A stretch of 8,147 nucleotides of DNA from Patescibacteria group bacterium. GTDB lineage: Bacteria > Patescibacteriota > Minisyncoccia > Phycocordibacterales > XYD1-FULL-46-19. The stretch is from positions 1 through 8,147 of the forward strand of contig JAUPVZ010000003.1 of the NCBI GenBank assembly GCA_030916795.1, written 5' to 3'. The notes under the pieces were generated by a model that ran no database searches, had not been told where the DNA came from, and saw only the letters and a program-made list of their open reading frames with translations. This document shows positions 1-6,864 of the stretch, piece after piece (the stretch's first letter is position 1; every line of letters begins with the position of its first letter). Position numbers and translations under genes: made by a program.

Positions 1-1270
1 ATCTTTTTACACCTAGGGCAAACAAGAAGGTTCTGGTTACAGTAATAGCACTGAACATACTCACCAAAATACCGATAATAAGAGTGAGGGCAAAACCCTT
101 GATCATACTAGTTCCAAACCAAAACAAAACACTAGCCGAGATAATGCCCGACAAATTTGAATCGCGAATAGACAGCCAGGCTCTGGCGAACCCGTCTTTT
201 ATCGCTTCGTGGATAGAGTGCCCCTTGGCCATCTCTTCTTTCATTCTTTCAAAAATAAGCACGTTGGCGTCAACCGCAATCCCGATCGACAAGATGAGTC
301 CAGCAATACCTGCAGCGGTAATAGTGACCGGCAAAGTTTTGAAAAGAGCCAGGATAATAACCACATACGTAGTAAGAGCAAATACGGCCACCAACCCCGG
401 CAAGCGATACCAAACAATCATAAATAAAGCCAAGAGGATAAAGCCAATAACCCCCGCTTTTATACCAGCATTTAGTACATCCGCGCCGAGGGTCGGCCCG
501 ATAGTCTGCGTGGAATCAAGGGCAATCGGCACCGGCAAAGCACCTAGATTTAAATTTCTAACCAATTCTTTGGCTTCGGCCACCGTATAGTTGCCAGTAA
601 TTTGCGCCTCGCCAGAAGAGATGGCCTCTTGCACCACTGGGGCGGACATCAATTCTCCATCTAAAAATATCCCCACGGTTTTACCTACATTGTCTTTGGT
701 AATCTGGGCAAACAACTCGCTACCTTTTTTATCAAATTCAACTAGAACAATTGGCCCTAGAGACGCTCCGCCTCCCTGGCTTTGGGGAAAGACAACCTGC
801 GCTCGTTTTAGATATTTTCCGGTCAAACCTGAATCAATATAAGATGCGGCCAAATCATCGGTTTTAATATTTGGCCCCTCTGTTTTAAATTCTAGAACCG
901 GGGTCTTGCTAATCATCGCTAGAGCTTCTTCAACATTTGTCACCCCGGGCAATTCGACAATCAGTTTATGATTGGCGCTTTCACCAAGGCCAGATTGTTC
1001 AACCTGAATCAATGGTTCTGAGACACCAAACACATTTACCCTTCTCTCAATAACCTCCTTTAGGGCAGACATCGCTTCACCGACTTCGGTATAAGAAATA
1101 TCAGAAACATCGGCCTTGTAAACCAAGTGGGTTCCACCAGACAAATCTAGACCTAGGCGAAATGGCCTATCCCAGACAAATTTACCAGTAAACTCTGAGG
1201 CATACACAAAATAGCCTAGAAAAATGGAAACTATGACAAGCGCTAAGGCGCTAAGGCGATATTTATTCAT
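1..1270 (-). CDS. secD: Protein translocase subunit SecD (3' end off window)
   Basis: SecD is the membrane subunit that, with SecF, uses the proton-motive force to help the SecYEG channel release exported proteins. Translating the minus strand from the ATG at 1270 gives 423 residues with no stop before the window edge. Visible in order: an N-terminal membrane segment (about 6-23); the family motif RLGLDLSGGTHLVY (about 38-51); a periplasmic region (about 55-255) containing ERRVNVFGVSEP; then a multi-membrane RND-type part with LGADVLNAGIKAG (about 261-273) and the hallmark LSIGIAVDANVLIFERMKEE (about 327-346). The last residues, near TVTRTFLFALG, match the usual end of SecD, so only a few codons are probably missing. 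secF would be expected next, beyond position 1. There is no Shine-Dalgarno sequence; a promoter with TATACT 7 bases before the ATG suggests a leaderless mRNA. The identification is secure. Confidence 0.97.
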   Translation of the reverse strand, partial: MNKYRLSALALVIVSIFLGYFVYASEFTGKFVWDRPFRLGLDLSGGTHLVYKADVSDISYTEVGEAMSALKEVIERRVNVFGVSEPLIQVEQSGLGESANHKLIVELPGVTNVEEALAMISKTPVLEFKTEGPNIKTDDLAASYIDSGLTGKYLKRAQVVFPQSQGGGASLGPIVLVEFDKKGSELFAQITKDNVGKTVGIFLDGELMSAPVVQEAISSGEAQITGNYTVAEAKELVRNLNLGALPVPIALDSTQTIGPTLGADVLNAGIKAGVIGFILLALFMIVWYRLPGLVAVFALTTYVVIILALFKTLPVTITAAGIAGLILSIGIAVDANVLIFERMKEEMAKGHSIHEAIKDGFARAWLSIRDSNLSGIISASVLFWFGTSMIKGFALTLIIGILVSMFSAITVTRTFLFALGVKR

Positions 1271-1277
1271 CTCGGCT

Positions 1278-1307
1278 AGTATACTGCTCTCTCGGTATAT
1301 AAATCAA
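1278..1307 (-). promoter_or_regulatory. secD promoter, predicted leaderless
   Basis: On the minus strand a -35 box TTGATT (1302-1307) is followed by an 18-base spacer and a -10 box TATACT (1278-1283). The -10 box ends 7 bases before the secD ATG, so transcription should start at or within about 1-2 bases of the start codon, leaving no room for a ribosome binding site. The promoter fills the 39-base gap after folD, so secD probably has its own transcript besides any read-through. This is a pattern match with no experimental support. Confidence 0.72.
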
Positions 1308-1309
1308 GT

Positions 1310-2107
1310 TTATTTTGTGGCCAAAGATATGAGGTTTTTAAACAAACACGCTACTGTCAGAGGACCCACGCCACCCGGCACCGGAGTAAAAACCGAACAA
1401 ATATCGACACAAGCCGGGTCAGCATCTCCGACAATTTTGCCACCCAACTCACTGGTGGCGGCATCGATTAAAACAACCCCCTGTTTAAGCATCTCGGGTT
1501 TAATTAGCCCAGCCACCCCCGCTCCCAAAACAACAATATCGGCTTTACCCAACGCCTCTGGTAGACCCACTTTATTATCCAAATCAAACTGAGTGACTTC
1601 GGCCCCTGCCTGCGCCAAAAATACAGCGACCGGTTTTCCTACCAACCGGCCCTTGCCTATAACGACTGCTATTTTGTTGCTTGGCTCCACATCATAAGCA
1701 GAAAATATTGTCTTGACCGCCAAAACTACGGGCGAATCAACAACCGGCTCTTTACCCAAAGCATCAACATCCTTTTCTGAGCCGATAGCAGCTAAAACAT
1801 TATCTGAATTAATATTTGCAGGCAGGGGTAGCTGAACCACTATAGCCGAAACCGACTCATCATTATTTAACCGCTCGATTAAATCAATAACCTCTTCTTC
1901 TGGTGTATCAGGCAGTAAATCAAAGCAGACAACCTCGACCCCAATGTCTTTACCAAAAGCTATTTTCCTCTCTATATATTTCATAGTCACCTCATTGCCC
2001 CCAACACAAACCACCGCCAGTTTAACCGCCTGTAGCGACCCAACTTGTATTTTTAATTGCGCTTTTATCTCTTGCGCCAATTCCCGCCCGTTAACAATAC
2101 TAGACAT
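1310..2107 (-). CDS. folD: Methylenetetrahydrofolate dehydrogenase/cyclohydrolase FolD, divergent
   Basis: FolD is a cytosolic enzyme that interconverts 5,10-methylene-THF and 10-formyl-THF by an NAD(P)-dependent dehydrogenase step and a cyclohydrolase step. The 265 residues are somewhat short for the family (about 280-300). Retained features: Y44 and K48 in the YIERK segment, matching the catalytic Tyr and Lys; Q92 in VVQLPLP; D115 in KDVD; a Rossmann segment VVIGKGRLVGKPV (about 148-160); and the signature TPVPGGVGPLT (241-251). Unusual features: the PCTPxG substrate-side segment is replaced by DSPVVLAV (124-131), the usual DVGIN-type segment reads DAATSE, and KDVDG(F/L)H reads KDVDALG. The catalytic residues remain, so it is probably active, but cofactor or substrate handling may differ. 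It starts 3 bases after the stop of the sugar transferase gene, implying one operon. A GGA about 9 bases upstream is a weak possible ribosome site. Confidence 0.93.
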   Translation of the reverse strand: MSSIVNGRELAQEIKAQLKIQVGSLQAVKLAVVCVGGNEVTMKYIERKIAFGKDIGVEVVCFDLLPDTPEEEVIDLIERLNNDESVSAIVVQLPLPANINSDNVLAAIGSEKDVDALGKEPVVDSPVVLAVKTIFSAYDVEPSNKIAVVIGKGRLVGKPVAVFLAQAGAEVTQFDLDNKVGLPEALGKADIVVLGAGVAGLIKPEMLKQGVVLIDAATSELGGKIVGDADPACVDICSVFTPVPGGVGPLTVACLFKNLISLATK

Positions 2108-2110
2108 AGT

Positions 2111-3415
2111 TTATATTCCACTACGTGACAACAAAATTCTAATGGTTTTAAGCACAATTTTTATATCCAAAACAATGCTACGATTTTTTATGTAATACAA
2201 ATCATAAGACAGTTTATTTTTTGTTTCCTCTACACCAATACCATGATGTGGTTGCTCACCATAAATCTGGGCCCAGCCCGACAAACCCGGCTTGACCAAA
2301 TGCCTGATATTATAAAACTTAATTTCCTCAGTATATTGCAAAACCGCTGGGGCAAATTCGGGGCGGGGGCCCACTAGGGACAAATCGCCCCTAATCACAT
2401 TCCAAATTTGGGGCAATTCATCCAGACGAGTTTTGCGCAAAAATGCTCCAACCCGCGTCACCTGATTGGCAACGGTGCCCCACTGCCCACCGTCATTGCC
2501 CACCGTCATTGTCCGAAATTTAAATAGCCGAATCGGTCGGTTGTGCTCCCCCACCCGCTCTGGTGAGATAAATATTTCACCGCCATCATCCAGCTTGATC
2601 GCCAACATAATAAAAGGATACAGAGGCAGAGAAACTAGCCCCACCAAAGAACCAACCACCATATCGGTAATCCGTTTCCAAACTTGAAAAATAGGTTTTG
2701 GTTGAACCGATATTGATTCCAAGAACCAACGCTCAGAAATACTAGAAATAGGCACCCGACCAAACATTGTTTCGTACAAACTATCAAGGGTGACAAATTT
2801 GGCCCCCGCAAAAAGCATATAATAAAAACTTACAAAATCCTCGGCATTGGCATCGTGGGTGTTTATCACCACTGTGGGCATGTTGTTTACCAGGCCAGAC
2901 ATATCGCTTGTTTTTCTTAATATTTTGACCCGATACCAGCTGTTGGTTGTAAATTCTTTGACCAGCTCTTCCACTTCGGGACCATCACAAGAAAAAAGGA
3001 TTGTTTCCAGACCCCCGCGCCAAATAGTAAAAACAATCTGGCGCCGCCACCAGTCAAAAATTAAAAATGATACCGCTAAAAATATAAAAAGGGTCGTTTT
3101 GGGGGTGATAGAAAAGTATGGAATAAAATAAAAGAAGGCCAGAGCAATAATGCTATTTATGATGTGAGCATTAAATATAACCGCCGATAACTTTTTTTGG
3201 AAAATAGTGGTTTGATTGCCATATAGGTCATAGATAAAATAGACAACCAACCAAATAGTAAAAATAAAGCTGAAGGGCAAAAGGTGGCCAACAAAAGCCT
3301 CGCTGGTCGGAAAATTGACATAGCGGATAAGCAAGGTTACCCACAAGGAAAACACTAAAACAAAAAGATCGCCAATCAATAGGAAAAGGGGCTGGCTGGG
3401 GCTTTGGACTTTCAT
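2111..3415 (-). CDS. Polyprenyl-phosphate sugar-1-phosphate transferase (bacterial sugar transferase family)
   Basis: This membrane enzyme family moves a sugar-1-phosphate from a nucleotide sugar to undecaprenyl phosphate, the first step of many capsule, O-antigen, exopolysaccharide and glycoprotein pathways. With the ATG at 3415 the protein has 434 residues. It shows about four N-terminal membrane segments (about 10-30, 45-63, 84-103, 107-121), a soluble Rossmann-like middle (about 135-235), a hydrophobic re-entrant or membrane helix (about 252-274), and the catalytic domain with FKFRTM (298-303), the Asp-Glu pair in RLDELPQ (D332, E333), GDLSLVGPRPE (343-353) and KPGLSGWAQ (375-383). The layout is that of WbaP/WcaJ-type transferases. 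The sugar cannot be told from sequence. An in-frame GTG-preceded extension to an upstream ATG at 3460 exists, but 3415 is preferred because a -10 box lies 8 bases before it and the extension overlaps the divergent gene's promoter. A 13-base tandem repeat lies in the coding sequence. Confidence 0.93.
   Translation of the reverse strand: MKVQSPSQPLFLLIGDLFVLVFSLWVTLLIRYVNFPTSEAFVGHLLPFSFIFTIWLVVYFIYDLYGNQTTIFQKKLSAVIFNAHIINSIIALAFFYFIPYFSITPKTTLFIFLAVSFLIFDWWRRQIVFTIWRGGLETILFSCDGPEVEELVKEFTTNSWYRVKILRKTSDMSGLVNNMPTVVINTHDANAEDFVSFYYMLFAGAKFVTLDSLYETMFGRVPISSISERWFLESISVQPKPIFQVWKRITDMVVGSLVGLVSLPLYPFIMLAIKLDDGGEIFISPERVGEHNRPIRLFKFRTMTVGNDGGQWGTVANQVTRVGAFLRKTRLDELPQIWNVIRGDLSLVGPRPEFAPAVLQYTEEIKFYNIRHLVKPGLSGWAQIYGEQPHHGIGVEETKNKLSYDLYYIKNRSIVLDIKIVLKTIRILLSRSGI
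2484..2511. repeat. 13-base perfect tandem repeat inside the sugar transferase gene
   Basis: The plus-strand unit TGCCCACCGTCAT occurs twice back to back (2484-2496 and 2497-2509), followed by the first two bases of a third copy. It encodes about residues 303-311 of the transferase, just after the conserved FKFRTM. Because 13 is not a multiple of three, the two copies are read in different frames, and loss or gain of one copy would truncate the catalytic domain. Confidence 0.9.
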
Positions 3416-3423
3416 TGAGCGTG

Positions 3424-3429
3424 ATAATA
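3424..3429 (-). promoter_or_regulatory. -10 box of the sugar transferase-folD operon, predicted leaderless
   Basis: On the minus strand TATTAT ends 8 bases before the ATG at 3415, so the start site should fall within a couple of bases of the start codon. No good -35 box is visible at 16-18 bases spacing (the hexamer at 3447-3452 is a poor match). The assignment rests on the -10 box and on the same spacing being seen at other genes of the window. Confidence 0.5.
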
Positions 3430-3447
3430 CAACAAAATCGGGATTTA

Positions 3448-3456
3448 TGCTATAGT
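3448..3456 (+). promoter_or_regulatory. Extended -10 promoter of the glycosyltransferase gene
   Basis: TGCTATAGT is an extended -10 element (TG, one base, then TATAGT at 3451-3456). It predicts a start near 3463 and a 5' leader of about 22 bases to the ATG at 3485. The -35 region is weak, as is common with extended -10 promoters. A second -10-like box, TATAGA at 3473-3478, ends 6 bases before the ATG and would give a leaderless transcript, so both starts are possible. The promoter is back to back with the sugar transferase promoter, and the two share DNA. Confidence 0.5.
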
Positions 3457-3484
3457 GCACCCTATTAGGAAATATAGAGAAAAT

Positions 3485-4630
3485 ATGACCCCAAAAAGGA
3501 AAATTCTATATCTCATTACCAAATCTAACTTCGGGGGGGCCCAAAAGTATGTCTATGACATGGCTACAGCCCTGCCGACAGACCAGTTTGAGGTGGTGGT
3601 GGCCCTCGGTGGCACTGGTAAAAGGGGCGCCCCAGCCGGCCAACTGAACCAGCTTTTAGACCAAGCTGGTATAAGAACGATTTTTATAAAATCTCTCACT
3701 AGAGATATTTCTCTATTTTCTGAAATCAAAAGCTTTGGTGAAATATTAAAAATATTACACCAAGAAAAACCAGATATTTTACACTTAAACAGTTCCAAAA
3801 TATCGGGTATTGGCGCCTTTTGGGGCCGACTCTTGGGTCTAAAAAAAATTATTTACACTGTCCACGGCTGGCCCTTTAATGAGTCGAGAAATTGGCTTAA
3901 TAAAAAAGTAATCTATTTTTTCTCTTGGTTAACCTGCTTTTTCTGTCACCAAATAATTGTCATCAACAAACAGGACTTGGCCCAAGGCCAAACCATGTGG
4001 GGGCAAAATAATAAGATGAATTTGATTTATAACGGTCTCAAGAGCCCAAATTTAAAAACCAAAATTGACGCCCGCCATGAGCTAGGAACTATTTGTCAGA
4101 CTCAATTTTTACCCGAAGAGATACTTGGGATAACTATTGCCGAGCTACACCCCAATAAAAATTTGTCGATGTTGATTGAAGCTATTAGTAAAACTAAAAA
4201 TAATTTTAGATATATTATTATCGGCGCCGGTGAGCAAAAACAAGTTTTAGAAAAAATAATCACCACTTTAAATTTGTCCCAAAGGGTTTATTTGGCCGAC
4301 TTCGTCACAGACGCTGCCACCTATCTAGCCGCGGGGGATTTTTTTGTCTTGCCGTCTATAAAAGAAGGTCACCCCTACACCCTGATGGAGGCTGGTTTGG
4401 CTTGCCTACCCGCCGTCGGCTCCGACATTCCAGGCATTCGAGACATTTTGGCCGAAACCGGCAACCCTCTTTTCCCAATAGCTGATGTAGCTAAATTAGC
4501 TGAATACTTAGATGGCCTGGCTAGCAATAAAGACATCCGCCAAGCCCTTGGTGCCAAACTCCACGACCACGTGACTACTAATTTCTCTTTTGACCAAATG
4601 ATCAGTCAGACAATTTCTCTATATTCTTAA
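3485..4630 (+). CDS. GT4-type glycosyltransferase (GT-B fold)
   Basis: A retaining glycosyltransferase that moves a sugar from an activated donor to an acceptor, probably lipid-linked glycan at the inner membrane face. From the ATG at 3485 it has 381 residues. The N-terminal acceptor domain opens with KILYLITKSNFGGAQKYVYD (6-25) and contains PDILHLNSSKISGI (96-109) and YTVHGW (124-129). A hydrophobic stretch around 142-161 may contact the membrane. The C-terminal donor domain has ELHPNKNLSMLIEA (220-233), IIGAGEQ (245-251) and the E-x7-E motif in EGHPYTLME (E294, E302) followed by SDIPGIRD (313-320). An in-frame GTG at 3455 would add 10 residues but lies inside the -10 box, so 3485 is chosen; the leader holds only a weak GAGA ribosome site. 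Codons 17-19 contain a run of seven G. It is divergent from a sugar-phosphate transferase, supporting a shared glycan pathway. Donor and acceptor are unknown. Confidence 0.93.
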   Translation: MTPKRKILYLITKSNFGGAQKYVYDMATALPTDQFEVVVALGGTGKRGAPAGQLNQLLDQAGIRTIFIKSLTRDISLFSEIKSFGEILKILHQEKPDILHLNSSKISGIGAFWGRLLGLKKIIYTVHGWPFNESRNWLNKKVIYFFSWLTCFFCHQIIVINKQDLAQGQTMWGQNNKMNLIYNGLKSPNLKTKIDARHELGTICQTQFLPEEILGITIAELHPNKNLSMLIEAISKTKNNFRYIIIGAGEQKQVLEKIITTLNLSQRVYLADFVTDAATYLAAGDFFVLPSIKEGHPYTLMEAGLACLPAVGSDIPGIRDILAETGNPLFPIADVAKLAEYLDGLASNKDIRQALGAKLHDHVTTNFSFDQMISQTISLYS

Positions 4631-4657
4631 ACTAGCCACCGATTAAATCCATAGGAA

Positions 4658-5659
4658 CTATTTTTTACATGACGCGGTAGTATTTAAACCTGAAACATAT
4701 TCCTTATAACCCGTACTATCAATACAATAATATCGGCCTGATTTTAAAAGTACAGACACTGCGTAAGAATCTTGGCTGTCTATACATTTATAATTATCTG
4801 GGCTTATTGATTCTAGAATCGACTCTCTAGAGCTTGGGACACTAGTTCTTCTGTCGTCAGTCAAACAAGCCCCCTTATAGCTTTTGTTGCGGTCATCAAA
4901 ATACAATTCGATAGCATAAGCCAATGAGCCTAATTTTGAAATTACTTCAACACTATCCGCAACTTTTTCTGCCTCTTTCAAATCTTTAGCCACACTAGTA
5001 GCAAAAGCTGTTTGATTTATAGAGCTACCAATTACTGTGCTTTTTATAACTTGCCATGCGGTATCATCATAACTTGAAGCAGTAAAGACAATGGCCAGAG
5101 TATCAGTTTTACCAGAAGATAATGACAATGGGATCCCCGAATCAACTACATAAGAAGGTGTTTCAGACATAATAGTCGTGGCTATCCAGGTTCTTCGACC
5201 TAGAAGGTTTGCGGTTGGTTTGGCATCTGTCGTAAATTGGAAATAATCGGACAGAGACATATAACTTACCTGGAATACAAATCCAGGTTTTAAATTGTCT
5301 TTCCACTGCGATGATACATATGAATTTTCTTCAATCAATTCCCAGCTGGCTGGATAACTGAAACTGTAAATCCCAAACGGATGGGTATATTTTTTTGTTA
5401 AAACTTTAGTGGGTGCAGAGTTTGCTAGTTTGCCTTCTACTTTGACTGTAGATTTTTCAGTTACCGTACCTTCGTTTTTGATAATTTTTTGAGAAGCAAT
5501 CAAATCGCCCTTTTTTGGTATATCGGGCAAATCTATCTTTGGTGAACTGTATCCTTTATTATATTCTACATACCCAATACCGACTGCTCCGACTAATCCA
5601 ATGACCACCACCCAAAAAATAACTAAACCCATTGTCATAAAACCTTCATTTGATTTCAT
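4658..5659 (-). CDS. Membrane-anchored protein with pilin-like ends and a PsbP-like middle
   Basis: I do not recognise a named family for the whole 333-residue protein; the parts are suggestive. The N-terminus (1-31) has a short charged leader ending in Gly6, then F7 and a hydrophobic helix, resembling a type IV prepilin site, but the Glu expected at +5 is Gly11. Residues about 35-90 are a Lys- and Thr-rich linker. Residues about 91-215, starting with the YTHPFGIYSFSYPASWEL segment, resemble the PsbP-like domains common in secreted bacterial proteins. The tail (about 222-333) has a helix with AYAIELYFDD (247-256), then SYAVSVLLKSGRYYCIDSTG (298-317) and cysteines C265, C292, C312 and C331, as in the disulfide-bearing globular part of Gram-positive-style pseudopilins. 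It is probably anchored in the membrane and faces outward. It has its own promoter, is convergent with the glycosyltransferase gene (27-base gap, no hairpin seen), and lies after rodA. Its role is unknown; a minor pilin is one possibility. Confidence 0.75.
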   Translation of the reverse strand: MKSNEGFMTMGLVIFWVVVIGLVGAVGIGYVEYNKGYSSPKIDLPDIPKKGDLIASQKIIKNEGTVTEKSTVKVEGKLANSAPTKVLTKKYTHPFGIYSFSYPASWELIEENSYVSSQWKDNLKPGFVFQVSYMSLSDYFQFTTDAKPTANLLGRRTWIATTIMSETPSYVVDSGIPLSLSSGKTDTLAIVFTASSYDDTAWQVIKSTVIGSSINQTAFATSVAKDLKEAEKVADSVEVISKLGSLAYAIELYFDDRNKSYKGACLTDDRRTSVPSSRESILESISPDNYKCIDSQDSYAVSVLLKSGRYYCIDSTGYKEYVSGLNTTASCKK

Positions 5660-5683
5660 AAATAAAAATTAGGATTCTTAATT

Positions 5684-5702
5684 AGTATAAGTCTAACAGA
5701 CT
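5684..5702 (-). promoter_or_regulatory. Promoter with overlapping inverted repeat before the pilin-like gene
   Basis: On the minus strand a TATACT -10 box (5684-5689) predicts a start near 5677 and an 18-base leader with no visible Shine-Dalgarno sequence. No convincing -35 box is present. Directly upstream, abutting the -10 box, lies a perfect inverted repeat AGTCT-GTT-AGACT (5690-5702). It sits where a repressor or activator would touch polymerase, so an operator is possible; as an RNA hairpin it has only 5 pairs and no U-run, so it is a poor rodA terminator. Confidence 0.5.
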
Positions 5703-5718
5703 CAAAGAAAAATTCATC

Positions 5719-6855
5719 TTACCTCGGTCCAATAAATTCGTTATGAACATCGTCGCGATGAAAGGCATTCGAATAGCGTCTCATGCCCATCAAAATTCCC
5801 AATCCAAAAAATACCGTTAGCATATGAGAACCGCCGTATGAGAGAAAAGAAACCGGCAGACCAGTGACCGGCAAAATGCCAATATTCATCCCAATATGGA
5901 TCACAAAGTGGGCCATTAGAAATATAGCCAACCCTAACCCAAACAGCATTTCAAAATTGGTCGCCCCTAAAGAAGCATTGGCCACAATGCGCCAAATAAT
6001 AATCCCAAATAAGAGAAAAAATAGTAATACGCCAACATAGCCCCACTCTTCGGCAAAAGCCGCAAAAATAAAGTCTGTCTGATGTTCCGGCAAAAACTGT
6101 AAACGGGATTGGGTACCATAGCCCACTCCTTTGCCCCAAATCTGGCCCGCCCCCACCGCGACCATAGACTGAAAGGCGTTATACCCTGTACCTTGGATAT
6201 CCGCCAAGGGATGAATAAAAGTTTTGATTCTTTCTTTTTGATAATCCGCAAAAACAAATCCCCAAAGAGCCCCAAAAGATATCCCGCCAATCAGAAAAAC
6301 GAGCCCAAGATGTTTTAGAGAAATGCCCGAAACCATCGTCATTCCCAACCAAATCGCAAAAATAATTAGAGCCGAACCAAAGTCGGGCTGTAATGCCACT
6401 AGTACAAACGGGACAAAGGCATAAGCCCCAGAGAGGATAATATGTCTGATATTGGCAATCTCAATATGACGGCGCGAAAAATATTTTGCCAATATAATAA
6501 TCATTACCAATTTCATAAATTCCGCCGGCTGAACAGATACCCCACCAAAAGACAGCCAGCTTTCCACATTGCGCGTCACCTGCCCCGCAAGGGCCACCAC
6601 CAAAAGCATGAGCAGACCGCCAATATAAATAGCCGCCACTACCCCGCTCCGGCGCATAAATCGCCAGTCAACCAAACTGGCGCAAAAGAAAATTATAAAA
6701 GAAAAAATAATCCACAAAAGTTGTCGATCAAAATAATACTGATTAGAGGTAAAAGAATTCATCGTCATAAGACCGGCAAACAAAATAGGGAAAATTGCCA
6801 ATAGCAAAATTGGATCGATTGATATACGATGAAATATTTTTTGCCAATTAAACAT
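5719..6855 (-). CDS. rodA: Rod-shape-determining SEDS glycosyltransferase RodA
   Basis: RodA polymerises lipid II into glycan strands during cell elongation, normally with a class B penicillin-binding protein. The 378 residues have about ten membrane segments and full SEDS signatures: WLSFGGVSVQPAEFMKL (100-116), QPDFGSA (156-162), DYQKERIKTF (204-213), QGTGYNAFQSMVAVGAGQ (221-238), GKGVGYGTQ (241-249) and FLPEHQTDFIFAAFAEEWG (254-272). D261 in TDFIF aligns with the Asp that is essential in characterised RodA proteins. The C-terminal region VTGLPVSFLSYGGSHM is also typical. The call is RodA rather than FtsW because of the sequence style (HQTDFIF, DYQKERI, the short N-terminus), but CPR genomes often carry one or two close SEDS paralogues, so FtsW cannot be excluded. 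No partner PBP2 gene is in the window. The start is 9 bases after the upstream gene's stop with no ribosome site visible, so it is probably co-transcribed with that gene. Confidence 0.93.
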   Translation of the reverse strand: MFNWQKIFHRISIDPILLLAIFPILFAGLMTMNSFTSNQYYFDRQLLWIIFSFIIFFCASLVDWRFMRRSGVVAAIYIGGLLMLLVVALAGQVTRNVESWLSFGGVSVQPAEFMKLVMIIILAKYFSRRHIEIANIRHIILSGAYAFVPFVLVALQPDFGSALIIFAIWLGMTMVSGISLKHLGLVFLIGGISFGALWGFVFADYQKERIKTFIHPLADIQGTGYNAFQSMVAVGAGQIWGKGVGYGTQSRLQFLPEHQTDFIFAAFAEEWGYVGVLLFFLLFGIIIWRIVANASLGATNFEMLFGLGLAIFLMAHFVIHIGMNIGILPVTGLPVSFLSYGGSHMLTVFFGLGILMGMRRYSNAFHRDDVHNEFIGPR

Positions 6856-6864
6856 AAATACTAG

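Noticed and set aside
84..842. Plus-strand open frames opposite secD
   Set aside because: They are antisense shadows of a highly conserved SecD reading frame, with unnatural composition and no motifs.
3461..3473. CCTATTAGGAAAT shared with the 23S 3' end region (minus strand near 7973-7985)
   Set aside because: A single 13-base, AT-rich, partly palindromic match with no further shared flank; most likely coincidence.
3455..3484. GTG start at 3455 for the glycosyltransferase
   Set aside because: It lies inside the -10 box and before the predicted transcript start; the ATG at 3485 gives the usual GT4 N-terminus.
5951..6804. Open frames on both strands inside rodA
   Set aside because: All lie within the conserved SEDS coding sequence in other frames; the sequences show only shadow translations.
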